A stretch of 64,000 nucleotides of DNA from Acridotheres tristis (taxonomy: Eukaryota > Chordata > Aves > Passeriformes > Sturnidae). The position numbers and the translations under genes are program-made. The stretch is from contig CM072889.1 in the NCBI GenBank assembly GCA_037013685.1, positions 3,667,976-3,731,975 on the forward strand. The letters are read 5' to 3'. Of this stretch, positions 34,871 through 48,735 are shown piece by piece (within the stretch, counting starts at the first letter, position 1; each line of letters starts with the position of its first letter). The notes beneath the pieces are model-generated. The model was not told the origin of the DNA, searched no databases, and saw nothing but the letters and a program-made list of their open reading frames with translations.

Positions 34871-37800
34871 TAATGTTTTTCTGGAAACTCTCCCTTACCC
34901 TCGGGCTGGGAACGTTTTGAAGCCTTAGCTGTGGGATCTCCAAGTCCTAAACCAAGCCTCGCAGCCCTCGAGCCTTTCCAGGCTCTCTCATCCCTGGCGC
35001 GTGTCAAAGCTGCTCCCAGCTCATCCCTGCTTCCTCTGGCTCCTGGCACATGCCAGGGGATGGAGCATGGTTGTTCCACCAGGTTCTGTGGTGGCAGCCC
35101 TGGGAAGTGGGCTGGCACTGAGCCCTCCCGGCAGCAGCTGTCAGTCGCTGCAGCAAACAGTTTCCAAGCAACTCGGAGGCTGCTGGTCTGAAAAGGCTCC
35201 TGATAGAGGTCTGTAATATTAATTGGAGTTATGGAAAGGAGCAGTGCTGAAGGAGATGTGGAAAGGGCAGCTGGTGTGCTGTCCTCATGCCATCAGTTGT
35301 GCCACAAGTGCTGGAGAAGACTGGCATGACCACAGCTCTGTTCCCCTGCTGCTGCCATGGGATGCAGGACATTGCTGTCCTGCCAGCTCTTCAGCTGGGC
35401 ACTGGGACAGATGGAGAGGAGGCAAAAGGTGCAGTCCCTGCCCCAAAGAGCTCGTGTCTGGGGCCTCCATCCAGCTTTGGCACCTTCTCTGGGCAGCTCT
35501 GTTGCCCAGCATTGCTGAGCTGTGTCACAGCCTGCAGTGAGTGCTCTGCTCACCTGGGGACAGGTGGGAGAAGGGCACTGGGTGGATCAGGTGGGTCTGG
35601 CTCCCTGTGCAGATATCCAACCTCCATCCATGCTCTGCCACGCATTTCCTCTCTGGAGGCTTAACTGCTTCTTTTCAGGTCATATTTCCTTACTCTGCCT
35701 CTCTTTATTTCCAGTATTTCAATGCTCCCTGGATTCTTGTGCCCACTTCCACCATGGCCAGCAGCCACCTTTGAGCATCCATCCCATTTTCTTCATCTTT
35801 GCTGTGGCTTGCACCCACTGGGCTATAATGGGAGGCATTCCCACATGGACTAGTCAGTACTGGGAGTTACTAGCCAGCACTGCCTTCAGGTGGAGAGAGC
35901 AGTGGGAAGGCAGTGTCCACAGGCATTGTAGTGTCCATAGGCACTTGGAGAAATCTGTCCCTGCACATGGAGTAGTTTGGAGGTTTTCCCCTCCATTCCT
36001 TGACAAGTACAAGCTGGAAATACTCCTCCTGATGCTCCACAGAGCCCTGGGAGGCTGATGTGGTGGGACATGGACCAGGAGCTGCCATCAGGGTCACATC
36101 TTGGCTGTCACATCCCTCCTCCCAGCTGCTGGCGTTGGACCAAAGTTTCTCTGGGGAAAGCTTGAAGTGGTGTCTGGGTGGTTTCTACCATGGCTGGTTG
36201 CTCTCCAGCCCTATGCAAGTGTCTTCCATCCCAGGGACAAACAGAGATTCCAGCACTATACTCTGGCCAGGGTCTGGGAGGCATCTAGTGGCTTCTTGTC
36301 AAATAAGTGGTGAGTGTCCCTAAGTGGACTGGCAGCAAAAATCCCTGAACATCTCCAGAGGACCATGATGGTGCCTGTAAAAGTTGCAGTACAACAGAGG
36401 GGAATCTCACTGCCTGGATGACTGAGCTGTTTGTCCTGAGGGTGGTGAAAATACAGGCTGGAACTTGTTGGCCTGGGGAGACGGGTGGTGTGGGGACAGC
36501 TGAGGGGTCCAGGTGCAGAAAACTCTGTGGTCATAGGAGGAGGCAAGCAGGGTCAGCAAAAGCATGGAAAGGAGTGCTGGGACACTTCCCTGTGGCCAGC
36601 TGATGGGTGGGAATGATGTCGGTGGGAGAGGCCAGCAGAGCTCCTGCCAGGATTTCTGAACTCTCAGAAACCTGAGCCCAAGGGAGGAGAGATGCCATGG
36701 ATTTGAGCTCTGATGCCCAAAGCTAAGCCCTTTGGCAGAGCGAGTGTGTCTGGGGTGTGACAGAAGCTGGGAACGAGTCCACTTTGTGCACACTGGGGGC
36801 TGGATCTCCAATGCCACCTGACAGATCTGCACAGTCCTCCATAAGCAGCGTCTGGTGTGAAGCCATGCAGTGGCTGTGTCCTGCTCTCACATGCTGTGAG
36901 TGGATGGATCTGCCACCCTCCCTGCCTGGGTTAAGGCTCCACCTTAAGGGCTTGGCAGCTCCTCAGGCTGATGCAGGGGTTGTCACAGCAGCAGGGCTGG
37001 GATTTTGGGGGGAAGGAAGGTGGTGGAGCAGCCTGTGGGGTACTGGATGGGAGAGAGAGAAGAGACCAGGCACTGCCACCTGGTCACTTGGTCCCCAGCA
37101 CGGTGCAGCAGTGGAGTCCAGGCTTGTTCCATGTGGAGTGGGTAGAAACTGAGGTTAGTCCTGCTGGGTGAACTGGCACCTCCAGCAAACCCCTTGCCCC
37201 CAGCAGAGCACAAGATACTTGATTTTGGGAAGGAATAAGAGAGTTAGAGCTAATTGAGAGAAGTCAGGAGCTGTGCTGGCAGCAGGTGGGATTAGTGGTG
37301 TCACAAGGGAGCTGTGAAGTGCCTGTGCTGTTTGCTGTAGCTCTACAAGCAGGAGGCATCTGGCTTTTCTTGCCTTGACTGTGAATTTAACTTTCTGTCT
37401 CTTCTGAGGTAGTGTGAGCTCAGGATGGGCTGGGAGATAAGGAGAAACTGTTTTTTTGCTGATCAAAAACAAATCCATCACATACATCACAATTGTTGTG
37501 AGCAATTACTGATCTTGCAGGAGTGCAGAGGCCATGAACAGCTTTCTGTGGAAGAGAAGACCTGCCTGGGCAGCCAGGCTGGGATCTGGGGATACCTGGG
37601 GGCAAGCTCCATCTGTCCCTGTGCATGGGAATAAACTGCTGGATGTATTATTGGGACACTCAAATCCAGAGATGGACTTCAAGGGGCAATGGCTGTCATG
37701 GTCCAAATGGGCAAAGTCCTGGTCCTTGGGCAGGCATTTCCCCCTGGAAATGGAAAATGGGTGACTTGGCAGCTTGTTTGTGTCCTGGTTGGGGCTGAGC

Positions 37801-39349
37801 TCTTACCTGCTGCAAAGCCCCCAAGGTGGCCACCTACACCAGGGCAGCAGCCAGGGGAGCCACTCCTGGGCAAGTGATGCCACCATATTATGTGTGGTAC
37901 TCCTGAGGTGTGCCAGAGCTGCACCAGGCTGTTTGCAAACAGGCTGAGCTGGGAAGGTGCCCAAAGAGGGGCTTTGATGAGAGAGGGAGGATAGGGTCAT
38001 CCTGCAGGACTGGATCCCACGTGCTGGGACAGCCAGGCTTCCAGGAGCAGATGGGCTGTCTGCTGCAGTCCAGCGTCCCTTCTGCTGCTCCAGCAGGTCA
38101 CCTTTGCAAAATATGGGTCCCCACCTGCCCTGGAATGCTGGATAAGGTGCTGGGTGTCACCTCCCACTGGTGGGTGACCAGTGGCAGGGTGCTGCCCATG
38201 GAAACACTCACACTGGGGACTGGCTCCTGCCACAGGCTGTGCGAGGGGATGCTGGGACCAGCACAGCAGTGCCTGTGCTATCATAAATCTGCCTGGCATC
38301 AGTGCAAGGAGCATTCCCGCTGACTTATGGCTTCTGTGCTCCACGAGGATGGGAAGCAGCATCTCATGGCTGGCTCTGCTAGCATTTACTGCGTCATGAG
38401 TTGTCCTTCCTCCCTGTGAGACATCCGTGAGACACAGAGTGGCCACATCAGGCAGGTGAGGTGCTGAGAGCAGGGGAGGTGTACTGGCAGCTCAGACCCA
38501 TGTGAGGGTCTGGTGGCTGCAGCAGCTGTGAAAAATGGTGAAAAGCAGCTGTTCTCATGGAGGGAAGATGTGTGGTTATGGCAGAGCAGTATCATATCAG
38601 CTGTCACTTCTAGTCCCACCTTGCACTGAGGCAAAGGTGGTGGCCAGGTGTGAAATGGTGCCACCCCTGCTGTGCTACCTGATGGCCCTTGTCTGTGTGT
38701 TACCCTCCATCCTTGCAAGTCAGTGCTTGATCCTTTCAAAGCTGCCTTGCTTGCAAAGCTGGAATGGCTGTCAGGGTCCTCTGCCACCACCAAGGATGTC
38801 ACTATACTTGTGGCCAGCCTTGCTCTCAGCAGTGGGGCAGCCACGGTCACCCCTGCAGCTCTGGCACCAGCTGTCCACTCCCCTCAAGGCTTTGGGGCTG
38901 CAAAACAGACCCATTGTGGCAGTGGGTAAGGCTGGGAGAAGCCCAGAGCAGCAGAGCACACCAGGGCTGTGCAGGGTGGCACACTGAGCCCTGCTTCTCT
39001 CGAGCCAGTGATGCCACACCTGGGGAATGCCACTGTCCCCATCCCAGGGAGGGTGTGCTGCAGCAAGACAGTCCCTGCCTGTTGAGTTGAGACTCACAGG
39101 TTCCCCTTGAGCCCTACTCTAACCAGCCTTGTGGCTGCTGCTGTCCCAGCCCATTCTGAGTGTTCTACAGAGGTATTTTCCCCCCAGTGCTGTTCTCTGT
39201 CGTTGCCTCTCTCCACACTTCTGCTCCACACAAAGCTAGCTCTGGGAAGTCTGAGCTGTCCCACCACAGTGCAGCAAGTGTGGGGCACTGGGAAGCAGGG
39301 GGATACCCTGCTCTGTTCCTGGCAGCACCTCAGCCCCTTCTCTGCACTC

Positions 39350-39442
39350 TGGGTCTCATTGGCCAAGTGCCATCTGCTTCTGTGCCTCGGTTTCCTCGTT
39401 CTCATAATAGTAATGTTTCTGAAGTGTTTTGGGAGGAAAGGG
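39350..39442 (+). mobile_element. MIR-like ancient SINE fragment
   Basis: TGTGCCTCGGTTTCCTCGTT followed by ATAATAGTAATGTTTCTGAA and GTGTTTTGGGAGG follows, in order, the core and 3' part of MIR-type SINEs (CTCAGTTTCCTCATCTG, ATAATAATA, AAGTGCTTTGAGAT). Recognition is from memory of the consensus. Confidence 0.5.
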
Positions 39443-39861
39443 AAATGCCATGCACCATCTCTGTCCCTGATGTGATGGTCACCAGGCTGTGGTGGCCTCC
39501 TAAAGCTGCTTTGCCCAGGGAGGTCCCTCTCCACTTCTCAGCATTTTAAATAGATGTGATGCAGCTCTTGGCTAAACAAATTTTCTCCACGGCTCTTTTC
39601 TTTCCTACTCAGAATTCAGGGAACATCATTTTGGTAACCAAGGTATTTGCATAATCAGTATTTTGTGGTAATTGCTCCCTTTCAGAAGAGGTGCTTATCA
39701 TCCCATCGGGTTTGGAGGAGCTTGTGCTATCTTTGAGGCCAGGCAGGGAGGTGGTTTCCAAAGGGGAGTGGCTGGGCTGCTGCCCTGTGGTTTGGGGGAT
39801 GCCTCCCCCAGGACGAGCAGGATCAGAAAAGCTTTTGCCTCTGGGCTTCTGCCCTATCAGT

Positions 39862-39912
39862 GATCTGCTGCAAGTCTCTTCCTCCCCCCGTGCCTCAGTT
39901 TCCCCTTAGTCC
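39862..39912 (+). mobile_element. MIR-like SINE core fragment (weak)
   Basis: CTGCAAGTCTCTTCC followed by CGTGCCTCAGTTTCCCCTTA matches the MIR core segment. It lies about 420 bp after the better MIR-like fragment at 39350, so both could descend from neighbouring old insertions. Confidence 0.35.
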
Positions 39913-41069
39913 CTAAATCTCTGAGCTGGGAGGGAGGAGATGCCTCGGTGCAGTGGGACACAGGGTCTCCATCTCTGCAGGAGCTGCCTTCCCAGGACTG
40001 CTCCTTCTCTCCCTGATGCCGTGGCATGGAAAAGCAACCTTTGGGAATGGCTCAGCAGTGCTTTATTAGCTTCCAGCCCAGTGGAGCAGGGCGGGAGGTG
40101 TGGGAGGATCATCCAGCTGCAGGAGATGCTACTCCGTGGGGAGACCCTGGCTCTGTGCCCCCTGTCACTGTCGCTGCAGCTCGGGGGGCGAGTGGTAGCC
40201 AGTGCCAGCGAGCCACCCTCCCCCGCCCAGCAGCGTGACTCACTCCTGAGAGGCAGCTCCCACTCGGCAGCGTTTCCAAGGAGCCCAGGAGATGTCTCCC
40301 AGTGGCACGGCTGGGATGGAGAGCCCGGGACCCCTGGGCAGGCGGTGAGCTCTGTCCCTGCCAAGAAGAGCCAGGAGCAGGAGCTGGGGCAAAGGTGGCA
40401 AACCAGGCAGCGTGCACTGGAACAAAAACCAGCAAAGCCTGGTGTTACCCAGCATTGGCAAAGGCTGGGAAGGCTGTCAGGAGGGTGGCTGGGATGTGGC
40501 AGGGAGCAAGGGCAATGCCCAGCTCTGAGGGCTCAGCCATCCCAGTCCTGGAGGAGAGGCAGGCAGCCAGATCTCTGCAGGCTTGCAAGCTGGCTCTCAG
40601 GTTTGCTGCCATTCAGCCTCTTCTGGTCTTCAACACTTTGCTCTTGCAAAGCTCTGGTGTGCTGCCCACAGGTCCTGGGGTGCCTATGGGTCTGGACAAG
40701 GAGCAATGCAGGGGCCAGCCTGGCCCGTAGTGCAAAGGTTCAGCCAGCCCTGCACGCCCGGACTGCGAGAGGAGAAACAGTGTGTCCTGTTCCTGCGCCG
40801 GGCAGCGTCGGTGCTGCCTGACCTGACTGCTAAGCAGGGGCTGAGGCTCCTTGCAGCACCGATCTCAGTGCTCACCGAGCCATCCCTGCTTCCTTCTCTG
40901 CATCTGTCCCTGCTCCCCTGCACCGGGAGCATTCCTGGCGTGGCTCTGCTGTTCAAACCCACCTCCTCTCTTGCCTGCTCCATCCTCCATGCCTTGCTTC
41001 TGTGCTGCCATCAGCCAGATAGCAGAGGCTGCTCCTGCCCCAGCACCGACTGTTCCCCCAGCTTTAAGT

Positions 41070-41145
41070 CTCTATTTATCAAAATAAAATTTCATGTCAT
41101 TCACCGTCCTAAAAAGCTGGCAGGTAATTCTGTAATTACCATCCC
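41070..41145. promoter_or_regulatory. AT-rich element with GGTAATT-CTGT-AATTACC palindrome
   Basis: Seven-base perfect inverted arms (41123-41129 and 41134-41140) separated by four bases, each containing a TAATT core, within a short AT-rich stretch. This fits a paired homeodomain site. Confidence 0.3.
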
Positions 41146-44100
41146 TCATGTGGTGCTGGCCTCTCTTCTCTCCCTGCTAAACTCTTCAAGTTTAACCCCC
41201 TGGGAATTTACGTTGTCTTTGCAATCCCCAAGGGAACAACGCTGCTCAGTCCAGGCCCCAGTGCTGGCCTCTGGGAAGCCCTTAATTCCCTTTCCCATTA
41301 GCAGAATTCCCAATTAACAACCCCTTGTGACTCCTCTCCTGGTCCTTCTCCCACAGAAGTGGTCTGGTGCTGGCTGCATAGGCTTGGATATGATGGAGTC
41401 CATGCCCTCTTCCCAGACAATCCAACCTGGGATGCTGGGATGTGCCAGCACTGTTTTCCCCACACCCTGCAGACCCCCTTTGATTCGTCCCAGGGGTAGG
41501 GAAGGCTTCAAACCGCCTTGCACCCACCACTCTGCCTCAGAGACTCCACAGACCCCCCAAACCCCATGGACGTTTCTCATTGCAGCCCCCCCAGCCCATC
41601 TCATGAGCAGGGTAGGTAGTGGAAAGGGGGGAGGCTGCACTGGAGCATCACCCAGGCTTGGGGACTTAGTGTCAGAGAGCATTTGCAAGGGTCCTTTCTT
41701 CTGCTGAGGCAAAGGATGCTGTGAAGCACTTCAGTGCTCCATGAGTTTTTGTGCTTTGCACTTTTTTTCCCTTTAATGGGAATTGTATTCTGAGCATGGA
41801 GCAGCTGGTGATTCTTCTGGCTGCTGCAGCATCACCTTTGAGCAAGGCTCATGAGACTCCTCTTTTCACTGGCTGTACAGAGAACTTGAGCAGAGGAGCC
41901 CTGGGTCTGTTCCTGCTGTGACCCTGCTGATGAGAGAGACTTTTCTGAGAGGGCAGGAGATACCTGGTCCTGCCTGGGGTGGGGACACAGGGAAGAGACC
42001 TTGGGAGCTGCTCCCCCACCCCGTTAGCTGTGGGGGTTCACACGGGGGTCTATATAATCACAGACAGCAAAGCACAGCGTGTGCCCCACTGATGTTTAAG
42101 AGCAGTCAAAGGCTGAGTTTTGATTTTTATCTTTTCTCTAGAAAGGTGCTTTCCTCAGTCAGAATCCTCAAGTTCCAGAGGGGAACCAGGCCTGAGTCAG
42201 GGGAGGGAAGAGAGCATTCCCCAGGGAATGGGGGCCTTTCCAGAACTGTGGGTTCCTCCAGGAAGGAAGAAAGGCTGTGGGAGAGAAGCTGGATGCTGCA
42301 GTCTCAGCTCCCATCCCTTGGCTCTGTAAGAGGAAGACGCTGGAGTTTGCTTTGTTTCAGCTCTTCAGAGGAGATCGTTTTAAGGGAACATCTTCCCATG
42401 GTATCTGTTCAGGCAGGATAAGATCCAAGTTAGATACTCTCTGCTGATGCTGATACTAAGGACTTGTCTGTGTTTACCTGCCCCTGGCAGTATTCCTGCA
42501 AATGAGGTGTCAGCAGGGGTGCTGGCTGTGTGGGTTTTACAGGAGCAATAAAGCAAGGCTGAGGTTTGTGGTCAGGAATTGTACTGGCACCCAGCCAGTG
42601 GCACGTGGGGAAGTTTGAGCTGACAGTGTCTCATCACTTGCTCATTCACCTGGCACCGTTCAACAGGGGGACCTTGTGGAAATGACTTGAGCACCAGGTG
42701 TGCTGAGCACAGCTCCTGCAGGCCCCTCTGCTCATGAGGTGGCTCTTTGTTACCCAGGCTCCAGCACAGACTGCTTTCCCAGGAATCACCTGCTTGTCAT
42801 GAAGAGCAAAGGCCACATATAACACCTGTGGGTCTCTCTTTGTGATTTGGCTGCTCCTGCCTGTCCATGGAGGAGCAGAGGAGTCTCTGATCTCCCCACC
42901 CTGCACAGGGTGTAAGTGATGCCCCCAGGCACAGCTCTGGGGGGAGTGGGAAGCACATCTCCATCACCAACACCATGTCTCTGCCTCAGTGGAGCCAGGC
43001 ATTATTTGGAAACTGCCCCTAGACCCTGAGCTTCCCTGTAGCCTCCAACATATCCTGACCACTCTCTCTGTAGCAGCAGGATTGATGGGGCTGTAAAAAG
43101 GCAAACAGAGATGGGAGCATCTCATCTCTGTCCTGCAGGTTTGTGGTACCACCTGTCAATACCAAAATGCTGCTGGGTAACCTGTCCCCAGTGCATGCAC
43201 AGGCTGGCACAAAGCCATGGCACCAGGAGATCTGCTCCTCCTTCATCCACCACTGGCGCTGGCGTCAAGATTTGCAGATGCTCTTGGTCAGAGGGCTTTG
43301 TCACTCCTCCCTGTTAATTGCCATGAGGATAATTGGTTTTGTGGTTTTGAGCAGGGGGAGTCCATGAGCTCTCGTTCCTCCACAGCACCCATGCAGCTCC
43401 CTGCCAGCAAGCTGAGTGCTGAGAGGGTGCCAGAGCATCCCAAGGTGGGAACTGAAATCCTTCCCACTCCTCACCCTGTGAGCTTTCCCAGATGGATGTC
43501 CATCGTGGCCCCAGGATGGAGCTTGCAGCTCCTGTCTGCCCATGGCAATGAGCTGCTGGCAGCCAGGAGGAATGAAGGACCAAGTGGCTCAGCTGCTGAG
43601 AGCATTTGATTGATGTTGTTATCGTTTTGATTACCTTTTTTATAGGCGAACAGAAGGATTTTAATCTGAACAGAGGAGTAGGAAATGGGAGAAGCTGTGC
43701 CTGGAACTTGACGAGGAGGCAGGGAGGGCTGGTGCCTCCTTGTCCACATTCTTGGGAGATGATTTTGGAGCTGTCGGCCAAACTAAAAGTGTCAGGTAGA
43801 GGCATTCCTGGCCTGATCTTACAGGAACTGCAGCTGCCTCTTGTGTTATTTACAATGCAGCTGGTGCCCAAGCAGCTTAACCCCAGCCCCACAGCTGCCC
43901 AGAGCCAGGCACTGCCTGAAAGCATTGATCTGAGCCGGCAGAGGAAGGGGCAGTGAGCTCTGAGGCCAAGTTCAGCTCTCTTTGCGCTTCTTGTGACTCG
44001 GGACAAAGTCATCTGATGTGCTGCCACCAGCAGCTATGAACTGTCATTCTCCAGAAGTGCCAAGGTGACAGCTGTGGGGACCATGGGCAGCGGATTGGCG

Positions 44101-46658
44101 TGCAGACAAGGAGTGGTGTCAGTCCCGGCTCTGCAATGCTCCCTGGATGGGAATGTGGTGCTGGGAACAGCCAGGGCGGATGAGAGAGCTGCTGCTGCTC
44201 TGCTAACTGGGCCACCTCTCCTCTGAGGCTTCTCTGAGGTTCTACCAGTGCCCTGCAGAGGGTTCAACCTGCCCCAGAATTGATTTGCTTCAGTGTCTCT
44301 TGGTGAAGGCAAAGTAGTGGCGCTGTAGGCAGATCTGTTTGCTTCACTCTCCAGCAGCTCGAGGGCACAGGCCAGGGCTGGTAGCACATGGAGGGGATGG
44401 TGGTATGGAGCACAGGACTCAGCCAGCCCCACCATGACTGACATCAGGAGATGTCCTGCCAGGCTCTCCATGCCACCCCCAGATAGCTCCTGGAGGGCTG
44501 CTGCAGTGTGGGTGTGAGGTGGGCTGGGGCTGTAACATGGTACTTCCATCTCCATCCTTCCCCCCGTGCCTGCCCCAGCTCCAGGTGCTTGAGTGGCAGC
44601 TGGGTAGTTGTTCCAGTCCGATGCCATCAGCTATCATGGTCTGCAAAGCCCGTGACAGCAGGCCATGAGTGTCCTGCTGCAGGAGAAGATATGTAGGGGG
44701 CCAGGTGACAAAAGCAGTGACCAGCACCCCTTGGCCAGGGGACTGCCCAGAGAGGTGATGGAGTGGAGGCAGCGCTCCCACGCGCCAGGCTCTGAGTGCT
44801 GTGGCATAGCAGGGGTGCCACAGCCCCGGGGCTGAGTGGGTTGCAGGGTGTTGTGCAGGAATGTGTTGCAGCTAATGCTGTGTGACAGTTTGACACGTCC
44901 TCCCGGGACAGGCAGAGCTGACATGTCATCTTCAGAGCTGTCACTCTGGCTGCCACATCACAGCGTTCACTGTAAACAGGCGGCGAGGGGAATGGTGTGC
45001 GAGGAGGGAGAAGGGCTCTGGTTTTATTTGCATGTCCTCAGATGATCAGGCCCATGTCACTTGGCACTGGGATGTATCCTTCAGAGAGATGGAGCCAGCT
45101 GGGGCGAGGGCAGAGAGGAGGGGATGTCTAACATCCCCCTAATCCAAGGATGTGGTGCTGAGCACCTCCCTTAGAAGATTCTGGCGTGAGCAGAGCATTG
45201 CCTGCCAGCCCAGCGAGGGGTTTCACACCCACCCCGGCAAGCTGTGGCTGCCAAAGTGCCTTGGCTGGGGAGCCAAGGGCACGGCACAGGCTCTTTGGGA
45301 CTGGGGTAGCCACTGACCCCAGAGGGGGGTGCTCACATGGGGCCCAGACAAGGCTCTTGAGGCAGCTCCTGCCCAGCCCCACAGTTAAGCCTGGAGCTGG
45401 ATGTGGCATTTCACAAGTGAAATGCAGGAGCAGAGGGACACAGCCTTTCCCAGCCTGCTGAACTTCACCCAGGATGTGAACAATGTCCTGTATGGACCAC
45501 TGTCCCCTGGCAGGAATTCTGGGGAACAAGGTCCCCCCATGGACCAGCCCTGGGGGATGCTTGTGATCCTGTACCTCCCATTCCCCTGCTCTGCCTGGTG
45601 CTTGTGATGCTCTTCAAGAACACTGAGGCTCACAGTGCTGAAAGCCTTTCTCTCTGAGAGAGAAACAAACGTGGCACACGCACAGGGGAGCAGAATTACC
45701 TGTGTGTCTGGGGAGCAGGGAGCTGGAACCAGACAGGCTTTGACAGCTGCTTTCAGGTCTGTGAGAGACCAAGCAGCGTGTCAGCCACACACAGCTTGTC
45801 CTGCACAGATTCAGCCCTGCTTTGCCTGGCTGCTTTTCGCATGATCAGCCTGTCCAGGTACCAGGAGCTGCCTGGCTTTACCTGTCCTGGCTGTGAATTG
45901 CATTTGGGGCGAGTGCTGGGGTGGCAACCATGGGCTGGTTCCTTGTGGGATGAGCAGTGGGGATGTGCCAGTCCTGGCAGTGGGACTAGGAAGCAGCATG
46001 TGTTTCCAGGCTGAGTCATGCTGAGGATTGTGTCTTGTTCCTTGTTACGGGTCCAGTTGCAATATTCACTTGGCAGAATCAGCTCGTCCTCCCTCTCTCC
46101 CCAATTGTGTGTCTGTCCGTCCGTCCCTCCCACCTCCTCACGCAGCAGCAGAGTAGCGCTTGTAGGGAAAAACAAAAAAGTAAAATCTCTACCTGGAAGC
46201 TCTGCAGGGCTGTAAGGTCAGGACAGCAAAGGCTGGTGCTTGCTATGCAAAGCACGGAGCCAGTGTGCTGGGTAAGCAGGTACTCACTGAGCTGCAGCTG
46301 CCAGGGCTGGCTTTACACTGGGAGGGGGACTTGCATGCATGGGAGGGGGGAAATGATGCCACCAGGGCCAGAAAGGGGTAGCAGACAAATGAGAGATGGA
46401 GACACACAGCTCCTGAGTGGGACTTGCTGTCTTCTCTGCCATAGAGAGGAGGGAGCTGCAGAGAGGGACAGGGCACCTGCAGTGCTCTGTCCTCCCTTGC
46501 TGAGCTGTCTCTGCTCAGCTGCTCTGTGTCTAGGTTATTTTAGCTTTGATTCAGCTCTGAAATTGCCTTGGCTGAAACTCCGTCTCTATTGTTTTCAGTC
46601 TGCAGAAGCATCATTGAACGTGTCAAAAAGATAAATTGGAGAAAAAGAGAGGAAGGGA

Positions 46659-46674
46659 AAAAAAAAAAAAAAAG
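46659..46674 (+). repeat. Poly(A) tract
   Basis: About 16 consecutive A within a purine-rich stretch (46630-46680). No retroposed gene body could be recognised upstream. Confidence 0.8.
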
Positions 46675-47559
46675 AGGAGTGCAGTGCAGTTGGTGAGGAG
46701 AGCCATGCTGGTTGTGGTTTCCCAGAGCAGCTGGCTGCTCCAAGCCCACGCTCCCTTTCCAGAGGCAGCCTTGTCCCCTTCTCTGCAGGACTGAGACACC
46801 CTTCCAGACATCCTCCTTTACCTTCTGCTAGAGGGCTTTTCCTCCTTGGCAAAGCTCATTTAGGTTCATTTAGGCTTAGCATCTGTCCTGCCTGAGTCTT
46901 GTCTGGGAGCATCGTGAGAACAGTCTCTGAGACCTGCTCTCTGTCTCTGCCCTGGCTGGGGCTGACACCGAGTCCAGCCTGGTGGATCAGCCAGAGCACC
47001 ACCGCATGGCTCTGGAGATGAACAGAAAAGAAGTAGGCAAGAGGGGTCCTGGGTGTGGGCAGGGGCTCAGAGCAGACCTGTGTGTGTCCCCAGGGGTTTC
47101 ACTCGCTGGTGGCCTCAAGCGCACCTTGGGGTCCAGCACCAAAACAGCGGGTCCAGGGTCCACGGAGCTGGGGAAGGTCTGTGCAGCATTGGCCAGTCTG
47201 ATGGGTCAGTTTGGGCTCCAGCCCAGGCTCTTTCAGGAGTTCAGGGGACCCCTATCCCAAAGGTTTGAGGAGGGGTCAGGCTTCTGCATCCCTGGAAGGA
47301 TCAAGCCTGAGGGATGAGGTTTGGGGTCTGTTTGGGGTATCATTTGGTTCTGGAGGATGTAGTGCTATCCAAGGGCTCCTGGAGCCAGCACTGGGGCTGC
47401 GGCATTGAACAGCAGGGGGTGAGTTGCTGTGTAACACCTTCATAATTGCTAATTACCTCTGGGAGGAGGAGGAGGCACCTGGGAAAGGAGCTGGCAGTGA
47501 GTTATGGGAGGTTGCAGAAGTGGTTGTTGCTGCTGCTGCTGGGGACGCTGGGGCAAATG

Positions 47560-47740
47560 AATAACCTGTTAAATAAAATGTCAGCCAGGAATGGATAGGA
47601 ACTGGCATTGCTTTTCCGCTTGCACTTTACAAAATTAATCTCCCTGTGCGTGGTTGATTTGCTTATTCAAAATAGACTGTGGTGGAGGGGCTCTCCTGCT
47701 GAACCCGCTGATACCAAGGGCTAAATTGTGTAAATTCTGT
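47560..47740. promoter_or_regulatory. AT-rich intronic stretch, candidate conserved element
   Basis: Contains AATAACCTGTTAAATAAAAT, AAAATTAATCTCCC and GTTGATTTGCTTATTC in a GC-rich surround. No repeat family recognised. Confidence 0.2.
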
Positions 47741-48735
47741 TATCCAAATGCTCCTCTGAATGGCTGCAGGACATAATCCATTGCCAAAGGAGAGGGGTTT
47801 TCAGAGCCTAATTCCCTTTGTTTCTGGAAACAATAAGAATGTGAGAAATGAAGCTGAGAAATTGCCATTGAGCTCCAAGCTGCAGTCCATTGCTGGGAAA
47901 GGTGAAACCACTCCCTGCCCCAGTTGCCTTTCACACCTGAAACGGGGAAGATCGATCTGTGTGAAAACTCCAGGAGGCAAATACAGAGTGGGTTCCATTA
48001 GATAAGGCTGGTTTCAAATGGAAACTGATTTCCATGGGCTGATTAAGCTCATTACTACAGCAGGAACTCAGAAAATCATCAGATCCCTATGCAGCAGGAG
48101 TGCTGAGGTTTGCTGCGATGACGCTCGGTGTGCCAGCACTGCTGTGCCTCCAGCAGCATCTCCTAGGAGTGCACACAGGACCTGGCCAGGGGTCACTCTG
48201 CTACCAGCACCGGCCTGAGCTGGAAAACTTGTGACACCAACCTTTATAAACGATTTGGCCTTGTTTAGAAACCTGTTGGGGCGTTTTCATCATTACAGGT
48301 GCTTTCAGAGTGCCATGGTGAGCACAGTGCTGCAGCCCCACAGAGCAGGGCTGTGGGCAAAGCAAAGCTCTGCGCACCCACACAGCACATGGGGAATGAG
48401 CACCTTGCTCTTGCAGGTGCTCTGGTCCCATCTGGTACCCCCAGGGACCAGAGGGATGTGCTGGCAGCCCCTTCTTCTGCCACAGCCAGGGTGAGTGTGA
48501 CCTCGGGTGCTGCCTGGGAGCTCTGGCAGAGTAGGGGGCTGTGTGCCAGTGGGGAAGCAGCATGGAGCTGTCTCTTGGCCTTTCCCTTGGGGACAGTGTG
48601 TGCCTGCATACCACAGGGACCCAGGTGCTTGTGTCCTGTGGGGCACCATGTGTGCATGCATCCCACGGGAACCTTGGGGCATGCAAGTCAGATCATGCTG
48701 TGCCAGGAGCAGCCCTGTGTCCCCATGTCTCTTTC

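Larger units (their letters stand above)
28351..48735. other. Probable first intron, no coding exon seen
   Basis: About 20 kb without a recognisable exon. It holds MIR-like fragments (28730, 39350, 39862), octamer motifs ATTTGCAT (33697-33704) and ATGCAAAT (34473-34480), AT-rich blocks at 34440-34870 and 47560-47740, and a GGTAATT/AATTACC palindrome at 41123-41140. Many open frames exist only because the DNA is GC-rich. Confidence 0.5.

Noticed and set aside
39940..40821. 293-codon plus-strand open frame in the probable intron
   Set aside because: No domain similarity or convincing splice borders. Other frames are open too, as expected of GC-rich DNA.
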